A DNA stretch of 64,000 bases from Ferrimonas lipolytica (GTDB lineage: Bacteria; Pseudomonadota; Gammaproteobacteria; Enterobacterales; Shewanellaceae), in assembly GCF_012295575.1 (NCBI RefSeq), contig NZ_CP051180.1, positions 3,348,001 through 3,412,000 of the forward strand. The letters are read 5' to 3'. The position numbers and the translations under genes were made by a program. Positions 8,363 through 17,200 of this stretch are shown piece by piece (position 1 is the stretch's first letter; each line of letters opens with the position of its first letter). The notes beneath the pieces were generated by a model. That model had not been told where the DNA came from and ran no database searches. It saw only the letters and a list, made by a program, of their open reading frames with translations.

Positions 8363-10072
8363 ATGAAAAAGACAATTCTAGCAACCTCATTAGCATTGGC
8401 TGTGGTTGGATTTACTGGTACTGCAATGGCTGGCGGCGGTGATGATTGGGCAGATAAATACCTAACTACCGTACAAACCCAAGGTGAGATTGGCATCGTT
8501 AAGGTTAACCCATACGACTTTGCCCCCCTGACGGCTATCATCGACCTCAACGGCTTTGAGATCTCTGACGTAAGCGTACGTGTTGTACCAAAGAAAGGTG
8601 GCGCCGAGATCGCTTACCCAGTGGACAAAGTAGCACTGACTACCCACAACGGCATTCCAGTATTTGGTTTGTATCCCGATTACAAAAACACCGTAGAGGT
8701 GGAGTACGTTAAAAATGGTAAGAAGATCAAAGAAGATTACACCATTCACACTGCACCGCTAAAGCCACTGTTGTTTGATGGTCAGGTACGTACCTTCCCA
8801 GAAGTAAAACCAGTTAAGGTTGATAAGAAATTCAAAGACCGCCTCTACATGGTTAACCACCTAGGAGCCGATGAAGGCACCATTGGTTGGGATAACTATC
8901 CAGTCGTATTCGTGGCCGACACCACCGGTGAAATCCGTTGGTTTATGGATTGGGATAAGGTCTACGACCAAGACACCACCAAAGGCATCGCCATGGGGTT
9001 CCACTTAGCTGAAAACGGCGAACTGTACTGGGGTCAAGACCATTACTACGCTCGCTATGACATGCTGGGTCGTAAAGTGTTCAAGCGTGATATGCCACGG
9101 GGCTTCACCGGTTTCTCCCATGCAATGAAAGAGATGCCAAACGGCCACTACTTGCTCCGCGTTGCCAAAGAAAAATACCTGCGCGAAGACGGCAAGCGTG
9201 TCGACACCGTCCGTGACCACGTAATTGAAGTAGACGCCACCGGTAACGTGGTACACGTTTGGGATTTCAACAAGATCTTCGACAACATGCGTGATGACCT
9301 GCTATCTGGTTTGGATGCTGGCGCCGTTTGTCTGAACGTTGATGAAGGCCACGCTGGCGAAACCATGGACATCGAGCCTGATGCCCCATTCGGTGACCTT
9401 CCTGGGGTTGCGGCAGGACGTAACTGGGCGCACATCAACTCAGTTGATTACGACCCATCTGACGACTCCGTTATTGTTTCGATGCGCCACCAAGGCACCG
9501 CTAAAGTCGGTCGCGACGGTGAAGTTAAGTGGATTCTGGCCGCAGATAAAGGCTGGGGCGACCTATCTGACAAGGTACTGACGCCGGTAGATAGCAAAGG
9601 TAATAAGCTAGACTGTGATGACAATGGCCGTTGTGCAGGCAGCGACTTCGACTTCCCTTGGACCCAGCACACCTCATGGCTGACCAGCCGTGGCACCTTG
9701 GTTTCCTTCGATAACGGCGATGGCCGCCACTTCGAACAGCCTGCAATGCCAACAATGAAGTACTCTCGTGGTGTGGAATACAACATCAACGAAGACAACA
9801 TGACCGTTGAGCAGACTTTCGAATACGGTAAAGAGCGTGGTTACGAGTGGTACTCTCCAATCACCTCCAACATCGAATGGCGTGAAGACAAAGACACCTT
9901 CTTCATGTACTCCGCGTCAGCTGGCCTGTTCACTGGCGAACCAGGTAAGCACTTCATCAACGAAGTTGCCGAGAACGGTAAAGTGAAGGTAGAGCTTACC
10001 GTTAACTCAATGGCTAAGACCGAGCCATCTTACCGAGCGCTGATTGTTGAGCCGGGCAAACTGTTCAACTAA
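8363..10072 (+). CDS. assT: aryl-sulfate sulfotransferase AssT, copy 2
   Basis: A 569-residue periplasmic AssT. The signal peptide ends AMAGG, and TAGGAATT precedes the ATG. Catalytic positions are kept: His in GFSHAMKE, His in NWAHINS, Arg in SMRHQG, His in TQHTSW. The DsbL-type Cys pair is CDDNGRC, one residue wider than in copies 1, 4 and 5. It is about 27 residues shorter than AssT1 because the insert between the N-domain and propeller is smaller. It forms a two-gene operon with omp1 and has no dsb genes of its own. Its last 650 bp are nearly identical to assT3. Confidence 0.95.
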   Translation: MKKTILATSLALAVVGFTGTAMAGGGDDWADKYLTTVQTQGEIGIVKVNPYDFAPLTAIIDLNGFEISDVSVRVVPKKGGAEIAYPVDKVALTTHNGIPVFGLYPDYKNTVEVEYVKNGKKIKEDYTIHTAPLKPLLFDGQVRTFPEVKPVKVDKKFKDRLYMVNHLGADEGTIGWDNYPVVFVADTTGEIRWFMDWDKVYDQDTTKGIAMGFHLAENGELYWGQDHYYARYDMLGRKVFKRDMPRGFTGFSHAMKEMPNGHYLLRVAKEKYLREDGKRVDTVRDHVIEVDATGNVVHVWDFNKIFDNMRDDLLSGLDAGAVCLNVDEGHAGETMDIEPDAPFGDLPGVAAGRNWAHINSVDYDPSDDSVIVSMRHQGTAKVGRDGEVKWILAADKGWGDLSDKVLTPVDSKGNKLDCDDNGRCAGSDFDFPWTQHTSWLTSRGTLVSFDNGDGRHFEQPAMPTMKYSRGVEYNINEDNMTVEQTFEYGKERGYEWYSPITSNIEWREDKDTFFMYSASAGLFTGEPGKHFINEVAENGKVKVELTVNSMAKTEPSYRALIVEPGKLFN

Positions 10073-10136
10073 CCCCAGCGTAAACGCAACAACCACAACC
10101 TAACCCAGCAAGCCGGACCTCGTGTCCGGTTTGTTG
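9480..10136 (+). repeat. near-identical tract shared by assT2 and assT3, copy A
   Basis: By direct comparison, this stretch and 13406-14062 differ at only three positions (C/T in CGCCAC, CGCCAC/CGCTAC, and GGTTAC/GGCTAC). It runs through the assT stop codon and the hairpin after it. The upstream parts of the two genes differ at many codons. Confidence 0.9.
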
Positions 10137-10140
10137 GGTT
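10102..10140 (+). terminator. hairpin terminator after assT2
   Basis: AACCCAGCAAGCCGGAC pairs with GTCCGGTTTGTTGGGTT around a CTCGT loop. It is a very stable stem but lacks a clean U tract, so it may act as an attenuating or stabilising hairpin. It is copied after assT3. Confidence 0.7.
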
Positions 10141-10394
10141 AATGACGCTGTTACCTAACGCGATTAAGCCATCTATCGTATCTTGAGTTAAGCATAACAG
10201 TGCACAGGAGAGAACAACTGATAGCCAGTCTATTAACGAGCGCTATTTGAGTAGCTGGTTTTCGAGCCAAGAACTAGCACGGCTGCGAATTGCCTCCAAC
10301 TTAGCCTCTACGTCGCAACGCTGACAACAAGCTGGAAGACTATTCAGGTATTGATAGCTAAAGAAGTGATTGCAGTAGGCGGAGAGCAGAAAAC

Positions 10395-11156
10395 TTAAGA
10401 CTCATTACTTAGCTGGCAAATAAATTGGTCAACATCAAAGGCTAACAACTCTGGCATTACGCTATCGATCAAATCAATTACGGTACAAAAATTAATATTT
10501 TCAATATCAATTTTCCAATCCAAAATTGGAAAGCAATCAAGTAGATCTTCAAATAGATCCTTTAGTGGCGCCTCAACTACCGCATCCCGAAAAGCCTTAT
10601 TGTTACTAAGAACACAATAGCCTCGCTCTAACACATACATTTTCCGGAGCATTCGGTCAATCTGCTCATTATCACCATGAAAATAACCTAGTTGGCGTCC
10701 CTTTTTTACGAACTCAACAATTTTGTTATTACTCATTTTCATAATACGTCGAGTTACTGCATTTTTATCATGACTGGCGTTATCCCAAACCTTAGGGTTT
10801 GAGCCAACAAAAGCGACGCCACTCTGATGCATCTCATTTTGATGAACCGAAGCGGCACAGAGCATCATCGCTAGTAAGCGTTCGACAAAACCTGCAGGAG
10901 ATTGACTAAGTAGTTGGATAGAGTGTAGATACCAACGGCTTACCCAGCGATCAAACAAGCTAATGGCCACATCTTCTCGATTTGGAAAGTGACTATAGAG
11001 TGTGTTTACTGGACATGCTGCGAGTTTGGCCAACTCAGGTAAGCTTAATGAGTACAGGCCTTTCTGTGACACCAATTGCTCAGCACAATCTAGAATTCGC
11101 TTATTACGCTCTCGCCGTAACTCAAATCTATTCATATTATTATTTTCGGTAACCAT
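10395..11156 (-). CDS. TetR-family regulator, copy 2 (divergent from omp2-assT3)
   Basis: A paralogue of TetR copy 1. The HTH is FELRRERNKRILDCAEQLV, followed by CPVNTLYSHFPNRED. The ligand domain has ASVHQNEMHQSGVAFVGSNP, KVWDNASHDK and LERGYCVLSNNKAFR in the same order as copy 1. ATG at 11156 or 11135 is possible; alignment with copy 1 favours 11135, but neither has a strong ribosome site, so the longer is given. The frame extending to 11243 would need a TTG start. It is divergent from omp2-assT3, repeating the layout of the first module. Confidence 0.88.
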   Translation of the reverse strand: MVTENNNMNRFELRRERNKRILDCAEQLVSQKGLYSLSLPELAKLAACPVNTLYSHFPNREDVAISLFDRWVSRWYLHSIQLLSQSPAGFVERLLAMMLCAASVHQNEMHQSGVAFVGSNPKVWDNASHDKNAVTRRIMKMSNNKIVEFVKKGRQLGYFHGDNEQIDRMLRKMYVLERGYCVLSNNKAFRDAVVEAPLKDLFEDLLDCFPILDWKIDIENINFCTVIDLIDSVMPELLAFDVDQFICQLSNES

Positions 11157-11333
11157 TATAGAGTTGACGATTATTGCTTTAGCTGTGAATAACAATTGTG
11201 ATAACCATCTGCCTTTGTGAAAACGTACTTTAAAGCAGCACAAATTGCGACCTTAATCAAGAAACAAACCCGTAAACATGAATACCTTTCAATTCCCGTA
11301 GAAATATAACTAAGCTCAACTACAAGACAATTA

Positions 11334-11349
11334 TTTGAGTTACATCACA
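11334..11349. promoter_or_regulatory. CRP-like site in the tetR2 / omp2-assT3 control region
   Basis: TTTGA-GTTACA-TCACA matches TGTGA-N6-TCACA at 9 of 10 core positions. It lies in the 376-bp divergent gap (11157-11532), about 185 bp upstream of omp2. No gene is seen in that gap. Function is inferred from pattern. Confidence 0.45.
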
Positions 11350-11532
11350 AATAAATGGAAACTTATTTCATGTTTGTATTCCTACTATCCATTTATCTCT
11401 CTTTATTTTGCCATTTATTCCATAACAGTCGTTGTTTATCGCATTTATAACTGTTGGTGCATCACGCCTAAAGCGAGCTACAAGCCATACCATTTTCATC
11501 ATCACGTCGAACCTAAAAATAACGAGATGAAA

Positions 11533-12261
11533 ATGAAAAAGAACAAACTCGCTATCACACTAAGTATGCTCCTACTTAGTGCCTCAGCAAACGCTGGTAT
11601 GGTTGCTGTAGAAGCCGGTGTCATGGATTGGGATGGTAAAGCCGAACAAAGTAAGGGCGAAAGTCCATTTGTAAAAATTAAGGGAGCTACTGGCTCAGAA
11701 TTTGGTGACGTCTATGCGCACTTAGTACTAGAGGATGTCGACGACAACGACCTCCTTGGTAGTGAGATCAACATTATTGGTCAAATCAACATCGGTGCCA
11801 CTGACTTTAACTGGTATGGGCAGGTATTCAACAAACAAAAGCCTACATGGTCAGAAACCAATACCTTCTTAGGCGGCAGTTGGGATAAAGGGTTCGACAA
11901 CGGCGTATATGCTCAAGTTGCCCTTGCTGCACATGTCGTTACCTCTGATTACGAAATCTACAACCAAGACGCCAACGGTTTTAACGGCGGCTACTTCTAC
12001 ATGACTCTTAATAAAGGCCTTGAGATTGGCGGACAGCAGTTCTCCATCAATTGGTGGCAAGAGCATATGTTTGGCTTCAACGACGATTATAAAGAGTTCG
12101 CCATGTACGGCGAGTCTCATGGTTTCAACGGCAAGCTGACTGCTAAATGGCACATCGATAACAACTTAACTGCAGCGCTCGCTTACCGCTATGCGGATAA
12201 CAACCTCGGTATTCAGGGCTACCACGACGCTCTGTTCTATTCCATGCAATACAACTTCTGA
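11533..12261 (+). CDS. outer-membrane beta-barrel channel, Tsx/OmpK-like, copy 2
   Basis: A paralogue of omp1 (about 242 residues). The start is taken at ATG 11533 because GAG lies six bases before it; ATG 11527 is also possible, and the frame from 11335 contains a non-coding-like leader. The signal peptide is KKNKLAITLSMLLLSASANA. Shared blocks with omp1 include EAGVMDW, ATGSEFGD, GSEINIIGQINIGATDFNWY, NGFNGGY and GYHDALFYSMQYNF. It ends in phenylalanine. It is 27 bp upstream of assT3 and surely in one transcript with it. Confidence 0.78.
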   Translation: MKKNKLAITLSMLLLSASANAGMVAVEAGVMDWDGKAEQSKGESPFVKIKGATGSEFGDVYAHLVLEDVDDNDLLGSEINIIGQINIGATDFNWYGQVFNKQKPTWSETNTFLGGSWDKGFDNGVYAQVALAAHVVTSDYEIYNQDANGFNGGYFYMTLNKGLEIGGQQFSINWWQEHMFGFNDDYKEFAMYGESHGFNGKLTAKWHIDNNLTAALAYRYADNNLGIQGYHDALFYSMQYNF

Positions 12262-12288
12262 TCAATCCAATTTAGCAGGACAATAATT

Positions 12289-13998
12289 ATGAAAAAAACT
12301 CTATTAGCGACCTCTTTAGCACTCGCCACCCTAGGCTTTAGTAATGTCACTCTTGCCAGCAATGGTGATGATTGGGCGGACAAATACCTTACTACCGTAC
12401 AAACCCAAGGTGAGATTGGCATCGTTAAGGTTAACCCATACGACTTTGCTCCACTGACGGCCATCATCGATCTAAACGGCTTTTCCATCTCTGACGTTAA
12501 GGTACGTATTGAGCCGAAAAAAGGCGGCGCGGTGATCGAATACCCAGTCGACCAAGTGTCGCTGACTACCCACAATGGTATTCCGGTATTTGGTTTGTAT
12601 GCCGACTACGACAATACCGTAATGGTGGAATACGTTAAGAATGGCAAGAAGGTAAAAGAAAACTACAAGATCAAAACCGCCCCAGTCAAACAACTGTTGT
12701 TTGATGGCCAAGTGCGCAGTTTCCCTGAGGTAAAATCAGTAAAGGTTGATAAGAAATTCAGAGATCGTCTGTACCTAGTAAATCACATGGGGGCTGATGA
12801 AAGTACCAAAGGGTGGGATAGCTACCCAATGATCTTCGTAACCGACACCGCTGGTGAAGTTCGTTGGTTTATGGATTGGGACGCGGTGTACGACCAAGAC
12901 ACTACTCCTGGGGTTGCCATGGGTTTCCACCTGTCTGAAAACGGCGAACTGTACTGGGGTCAAGACCATTACTACGCTCGCTATGACATGCTGGGCCGCA
13001 AGGTCTTTAATCGCGAGATCCCTCGAGGATTCACCGGCTTCTCTCACGAGATCCAAGAGATGCCAAACGGCCACTACTTGCTCCGCGTTGCCAAAGAAAA
13101 ATACCTGCGCGAAGACGGAAAACGTCTTGATACCTGGCGAGATCACGTGATTGAGGTCGATACCACCGGCAACGTGGTCCACACTTGGGACTTCAACAAG
13201 ATCTTTGACAACATGCGCGACGATCTTTTAGCTGGCCTCGACTCTGGTGCCGTTTGCCTCAACGTTGATGAAAGCCACGCTGGCGAAACCATGGACATCG
13301 AACCGGATGCGGCTTATGGCGATTTGCCTGGGGTTGCGGCAGGACGTAACTGGGCGCACATCAACTCAATTGACTACGATGCTAGCGACGACAGCATCAT
13401 CGTTTCGATGCGTCACCAAGGCACCGCTAAAGTCGGTCGCGACGGTGAAGTTAAGTGGATTCTGGCCGCAGATAAAGGCTGGGGCGACCTATCTGACAAG
13501 GTACTGACGCCGGTAGATAGCAAAGGTAATAAGCTAGACTGTGATGACAATGGCCGTTGTGCAGGCAGCGACTTCGACTTCCCTTGGACCCAGCACACCT
13601 CATGGCTGACCAGCCGTGGCACCTTGGTTTCCTTCGATAACGGCGATGGCCGCTACTTCGAACAGCCTGCAATGCCAACAATGAAGTACTCTCGTGGTGT
13701 GGAATACAACATCAACGAAGACAACATGACCGTTGAGCAGACTTTCGAATACGGTAAAGAGCGTGGCTACGAGTGGTACTCTCCAATCACCTCCAACATC
13801 GAATGGCGTGAAGACAAAGACACCTTCTTCATGTACTCCGCGTCAGCTGGCCTGTTCACTGGCGAACCAGGTAAGCACTTCATCAACGAAGTTGCCGAGA
13901 ACGGTAAAGTGAAGGTAGAGCTTACCGTTAACTCAATGGCTAAGACCGAGCCATCTTACCGAGCGCTGATTGTTGAGCCGGGCAAACTGTTCAACTAA
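12289..13998 (+). CDS. assT: aryl-sulfate sulfotransferase AssT, copy 3
   Basis: A 569-residue close paralogue of AssT2. The signal peptide ends TLASNG, and AGGA lies eight bases before the ATG. The active-site motifs are GFSHEIQE, NWAHINS, SMRHQG and TQHTSW, with the CDDNGRC pair. The N-terminal two thirds differ clearly from AssT2 (for example TWRDHVIEV against TVRDHVIEV), while the C-terminal third differs by a single residue (DGRYFEQ against DGRHFEQ). Different N-terminal parts with a shared C-terminal part could give different substrate preference with the same catalytic end, but this is inference. Confidence 0.95.
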   Translation: MKKTLLATSLALATLGFSNVTLASNGDDWADKYLTTVQTQGEIGIVKVNPYDFAPLTAIIDLNGFSISDVKVRIEPKKGGAVIEYPVDQVSLTTHNGIPVFGLYADYDNTVMVEYVKNGKKVKENYKIKTAPVKQLLFDGQVRSFPEVKSVKVDKKFRDRLYLVNHMGADESTKGWDSYPMIFVTDTAGEVRWFMDWDAVYDQDTTPGVAMGFHLSENGELYWGQDHYYARYDMLGRKVFNREIPRGFTGFSHEIQEMPNGHYLLRVAKEKYLREDGKRLDTWRDHVIEVDTTGNVVHTWDFNKIFDNMRDDLLAGLDSGAVCLNVDESHAGETMDIEPDAAYGDLPGVAAGRNWAHINSIDYDASDDSIIVSMRHQGTAKVGRDGEVKWILAADKGWGDLSDKVLTPVDSKGNKLDCDDNGRCAGSDFDFPWTQHTSWLTSRGTLVSFDNGDGRYFEQPAMPTMKYSRGVEYNINEDNMTVEQTFEYGKERGYEWYSPITSNIEWREDKDTFFMYSASAGLFTGEPGKHFINEVAENGKVKVELTVNSMAKTEPSYRALIVEPGKLFN

Positions 13999-14062
13999 CC
14001 CCAGCGTAAACGCAACAACCACAACCTAACCCAGCAAGCCGGACCTCGTGTCCGGTTTGTTG
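13406..14062 (+). repeat. near-identical tract shared by assT2 and assT3, copy B
   Basis: Second copy of the tract at 9480-10136, with three differences in about 655 bp. Identity ends just inside the hairpin (TTGTTGGTTATG here against TTGTTGGGTTAATG in copy A). Confidence 0.9.
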
Positions 14063-14065
14063 GTT
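14028..14065 (+). terminator. hairpin terminator after assT3
   Basis: Same hairpin as after assT2 (AACCCAGCAAGCCGGAC with GTCCGGTTTGTTGG). The last bases are changed, so the stem is slightly shorter. Confidence 0.65.
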
Positions 14066-14306
14066 ATGGCGTTTGCTAATGTTGGCGCTAGTTGATCTAG
14101 GCTTGGGCAATTTGGGGCGACGGCATTCATCGGGCCCAGCGATAAACTCTCCACCGATAGCTGTCGAGCACATCTACCTTCAAGTCAAATAAAGTGTGAC
14201 CACATCTACAGTTTAGTGCTCTAGTAAGGTTGCAGTTAACAAAGCTAATGCTCAGTTCGATCTCACCTGAACCATTGCCATATTATCTCTGGATATCGTC
14301 AATTTA

Positions 14307-15512
14307 TTGGTTGAGCTGCCGTTGTCGCACTTTCGTTCCGTCACCATTGTCACAGCTTGTATTACAACCTCTGCCATTGGCGCTGGGGTATTTGTGCTGC
14401 CAGTGGTGCTTACGGGCTTAACCTTATTTGAGTCGTTAACAATCATGGCCGCCTACTGCGCGGTAATGACCATCGCCGCTCAAGTTATGGTTGAGATTTC
14501 ATTACGATTTCCACAAGGTGCCAACATTCGCGCCATCGCATCTCAGGGGTTAGGAAGAGGCTCTGCCTTTGTCGCTGGATTAGCCTTTACACTGGTCTTT
14601 ACGACGGTATTTTACTCGCAATTTTGCGGCTTAAAACAGCTATTTGGGATATTACAACAAGACCACCAACTGCTAACTTATATCATGGCGATGTTAACCA
14701 GTTTGTCGTTGAGTACGTTGATTTTAGGTCGCTTAGGGGCACTTAGTGGATTAGCGAGCGCACTATGGATCCCGCTGCTCAGCCTATCGCTGTTTGGCTT
14801 GTTTGACTCCTCTAACAATACCGTAGCAACCGATTTCGTTAACATCGAAGCCATGGCAATAGCACCGCAATGGTTGATGGTTTTACCCTTGTGTCAGGCC
14901 TGCTTTAGTTTTCACGCGATCTTGCCAAGCTTGGCTAAGCGGACTCAGTTCAATCGGCAAGTGATGGTCCATTCGGTCTATCTCGCGATGCCGCTGATTT
15001 GGCTCGCCTATGCCGGTTACCTTATTGCCATCCGTTCACGTCTCGATGAAGCCGCGTTAACTCGCCTAGCTAACAACAGCGAAAGTACCGTCCAGTTGGT
15101 GATGAAGTTATCGCAACTGTTAGACAACCACTTCAGTGAAATCCTTATCCTACTGTTCTTTATTGCGGTACTTACCTCACTGCAAGGGTTAGCACTGGCC
15201 GCATCGGATTTCGTTAAGGATCAACTCAAGCTCAACGACAATTGGGTAGGTAACATCCAAGCTGCCGTAGTTATCTTTTTTGTGCCGTTATTGATGCAAA
15301 ACAGCAACAGTGATGGTTTTATTTATGGCATGCAACTGTCGGTTTATGGCTCATCGTTTATCGCCATTATTTTACCTAGCCTAATCGCATGGCGAAGCCG
15401 CCAAATATGTAGCGACAGTTATCGCTTTGGGCATAACAAACTGCTGCTATCGATGATGTTATTCGGTGGCGTGTCGATTCTGATTAACGTGGCTCATCAC
15501 TCACTAAATTGA
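14307..15512 (+). CDS. amino-acid permease of the aromatic (TyrP/Mtr, HAAAP) type
   Basis: A 401-residue inner-membrane transporter with about 11 hydrophobic segments. The first segment carries TSAIGAGVFVLPVVLTG, typical of the hydroxy/aromatic amino-acid permease family; MVEISLRFPQGANIRAIA follows. The start is uncertain: TTG at 14307 is the first recognised start, ATT at 14274 is possible, and no strong ribosome site is visible. It lies between assT3 and a metallo-beta-lactamase gene, which suggests uptake of a phenolic amino acid that could serve the AssT enzymes (speculative). Substrate cannot be read from sequence. Confidence 0.75.
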   Translation: MVELPLSHFRSVTIVTACITTSAIGAGVFVLPVVLTGLTLFESLTIMAAYCAVMTIAAQVMVEISLRFPQGANIRAIASQGLGRGSAFVAGLAFTLVFTTVFYSQFCGLKQLFGILQQDHQLLTYIMAMLTSLSLSTLILGRLGALSGLASALWIPLLSLSLFGLFDSSNNTVATDFVNIEAMAIAPQWLMVLPLCQACFSFHAILPSLAKRTQFNRQVMVHSVYLAMPLIWLAYAGYLIAIRSRLDEAALTRLANNSESTVQLVMKLSQLLDNHFSEILILLFFIAVLTSLQGLALAASDFVKDQLKLNDNWVGNIQAAVVIFFVPLLMQNSNSDGFIYGMQLSVYGSSFIAIILPSLIAWRSRQICSDSYRFGHNKLLLSMMLFGGVSILINVAHHSLN

Positions 15513-15537
15513 TGTTCTACATCATGTCTTAACGATC

Positions 15538-15565
15538 AAAAAACGCAGCCATTGGCTGCGTTTTT
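15538..15565. terminator. bidirectional terminator
   Basis: CGCAGCC-ATT-GGCTGCG is flanked by AAAAAA and TTTTT, so it can end both the permease transcript (plus) and the metallo-hydrolase transcript (minus). Confidence 0.85.
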
Positions 15566-15587
15566 ATTGTTGGTATTTATACCAAAC

Positions 15588-16370
15588 TTACTTATAAGCG
15601 TGCGGCAAAATCATATCCAACATGAAATCACCTTGCCAATCTGGGTATTGCGCCACAATTTTCGCTTTGGCTTCAGCGGCATCCACTGAACTCTTAACCG
15701 CTTCAGCACAGAAGCGCTGGTAGTTAGCGAAAACTTGCGGTGCTTTAGGCCCACCAACCTTACCGTGGCCACCAATGTAAAGCTGATAGCCATTGTTGCT
15801 GTAGTTCTCAACCATAGCGAGATATTGACCACTTAGATCCGGCAGGTGGAAACCGATGTACATGCTGTGGTGGCTCCAAAGCAACCCTTCGGTTGGCATT
15901 GATAAGGTAACTGTATCGCCAGCACCAACAGAGAAGTTGGCCTTGATGCCATTGGTGAGTTGTTCACCGGGCTTAAGTACATTGATCTGTGCCTTTGGAT
16001 ATAACCCAAGCTGCTCTAACTCAGACTTAGTGTTAGCAAAGGTGTAAATCGGCGCCTTAGCTGCCGCAGCTGGAACCGCAGTATGGTGCTGACCATCGCC
16101 ATGAACGTGCGACACAATCACTTTAGTAATCGGCTTATCTAATCTATCGAGGTAATCAGAGAGCTCTTGCGCTGACTGTGGATCTGAGCTGAAATCAAGC
16201 AAAGTTAAGCTATCTGCAGACTCAATGATATGGGAGTTCGAGCCATGGTTTGAGGTGTAGCTGTGGACGGTAACAGTCTTAAGTGGGTTGATTGAAAAGC
16301 TGCCCGCCTGCGCCGGCGCACTAAGCATAACGGCTACCGTGGTTGCAGTAACGGCTAGTTGTTTAAACAT
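15588..16370 (-). CDS. exported metallo-beta-lactamase-fold hydrolase with atypical metal motif
   Basis: 260 residues from ATG 16370, chosen because AGGGG precedes it and it opens a signal peptide (MFKQLAVTATTVAVMLSAPAQA). The fold is indicated by the ordered landmarks NHGSNSHIIES, TLLDFSSD, KVIVSHVHGDGQHH, LLWSHHSMY and YIGGHGKV. The usual HXHXDH reads HVHGDG here, with histidines three and four residues later, so metal site 2 is altered. It is much shorter than SdsA1-type alkyl sulfatases, so a sulfatase role is not supported by length. Its place inside the assT island suggests a periplasmic role on a related substrate, which is inference. Confidence 0.75.
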   Translation of the reverse strand: MFKQLAVTATTVAVMLSAPAQAGSFSINPLKTVTVHSYTSNHGSNSHIIESADSLTLLDFSSDPQSAQELSDYLDRLDKPITKVIVSHVHGDGQHHTAVPAAAAKAPIYTFANTKSELEQLGLYPKAQINVLKPGEQLTNGIKANFSVGAGDTVTLSMPTEGLLWSHHSMYIGFHLPDLSGQYLAMVENYSNNGYQLYIGGHGKVGGPKAPQVFANYQRFCAEAVKSSVDAAEAKAKIVAQYPDWQGDFMLDMILPHAYK

Positions 16371-16529
16371 CGTAAAGCCCCTGAATTGATTAGCATAAAA
16401 AGTGGGAAATAAAACCAAGTCACACAGAGACTTATGTTTTTCACCGCCAAAGTTAAGAGACTAATTTACAAGGAATATACCGTCCTGATTAGAGTGAAAA
16501 ATCACGATAAACTGTTCCTGGAAGTGATC

Positions 16530-16558
16530 AAATACGCCACCCATTGGGTGGCGTATTT
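16530..16558 (-). terminator. long hairpin after dsbI copy 1
   Basis: A perfect 13-bp stem, AAATACGCCACCC with GGGTGGCGTATTT around ATT, 28 bp past the dsbI stop. No long U tract follows on the minus strand. Confidence 0.6.
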
Positions 16559-16585
16559 GATTCAAACTAAAGGTGTTATTGCAGC

Positions 16586-17200
16586 TTATTTAGTGATTAG
16601 CTTCTTTAGCCAACCAAAGGTTGCCGCTCCCAAACAGATACCAAAAATGCTGTAAGCAATGATGCAGTACTCGGCCATATTTAAGCCCAGCAGTGACCAA
16701 TCGTCTTCACCACAAATACCAGAGGGCTGGAACTCATACGGAAACCACTCATGCAGTGGCAAGCCCAGTGGGAACTTCGGATCGGTAGAGCAAGAACCGG
16801 CACCACCACCAGCAGCAAACAGATCACCACCGCTGGATAACACATCATCCAATTCATGTGCGGCGTGGTGGATGTCGTTTAATTGAATCGACCAAGCCAT
16901 GCCTTGCACAACGCCATACCAAGCCAACAATAGACCAATCACTTTCAAGACATTATTGCTCGGCTTTATGGCAATAATCAGTCCTGCAAATAGGATACAA
17001 AACTGGCTGTAACGGATGTAAACGCACTTCTCACAAGGGTCCATCTCGAGGAACCACTGGAAGTAACCCATCGCAGATAGAATCAGAAATAGTGCCGCTC
17101 CGCTCATCACCAACCATAGCCAGCGTTGGTTTTGCCACTCAGATAAGGTTTGGGCTGGGGCACTTTTCAGTGAACTAAAGCCCGCTGTAATTGGATTCAT
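16586..17200 (-). CDS. dsbI: DsbI, quinone-linked reoxidase for DsbL, copy 1
   Basis: A 204-residue DsbB-family inner-membrane protein with four hydrophobic segments. The first periplasmic loop carries PCEKCVYIRYSQF (CxxC). The second loop holds one Cys in GAGSCSTDPKFPLGLPLHEW and one in PSGICGEDDW. DsbI passes electrons from DsbL to quinone. It begins 9 bp after dsbL and is co-transcribed. Together with assT4 it makes the same order as the E. coli CFT073 assT-dsbL-dsbI operon. Apart from its C-terminal ten codons it is nearly identical to copy 3. Confidence 0.93.
   Translation of the reverse strand: MNPITAGFSSLKSAPAQTLSEWQNQRWLWLVMSGAALFLILSAMGYFQWFLEMDPCEKCVYIRYSQFCILFAGLIIAIKPSNNVLKVIGLLLAWYGVVQGMAWSIQLNDIHHAAHELDDVLSSGGDLFAAGGGAGSCSTDPKFPLGLPLHEWFPYEFQPSGICGEDDWSLLGLNMAEYCIIAYSIFGICLGAATFGWLKKLITK

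Noticed and set aside
15588-16370. MBL-fold protein as an alkyl or aryl sulfatase
   Set aside because: It is far shorter than SdsA1-type sulfatases and lacks their C-terminal domains. Only the location hints at sulfate chemistry.
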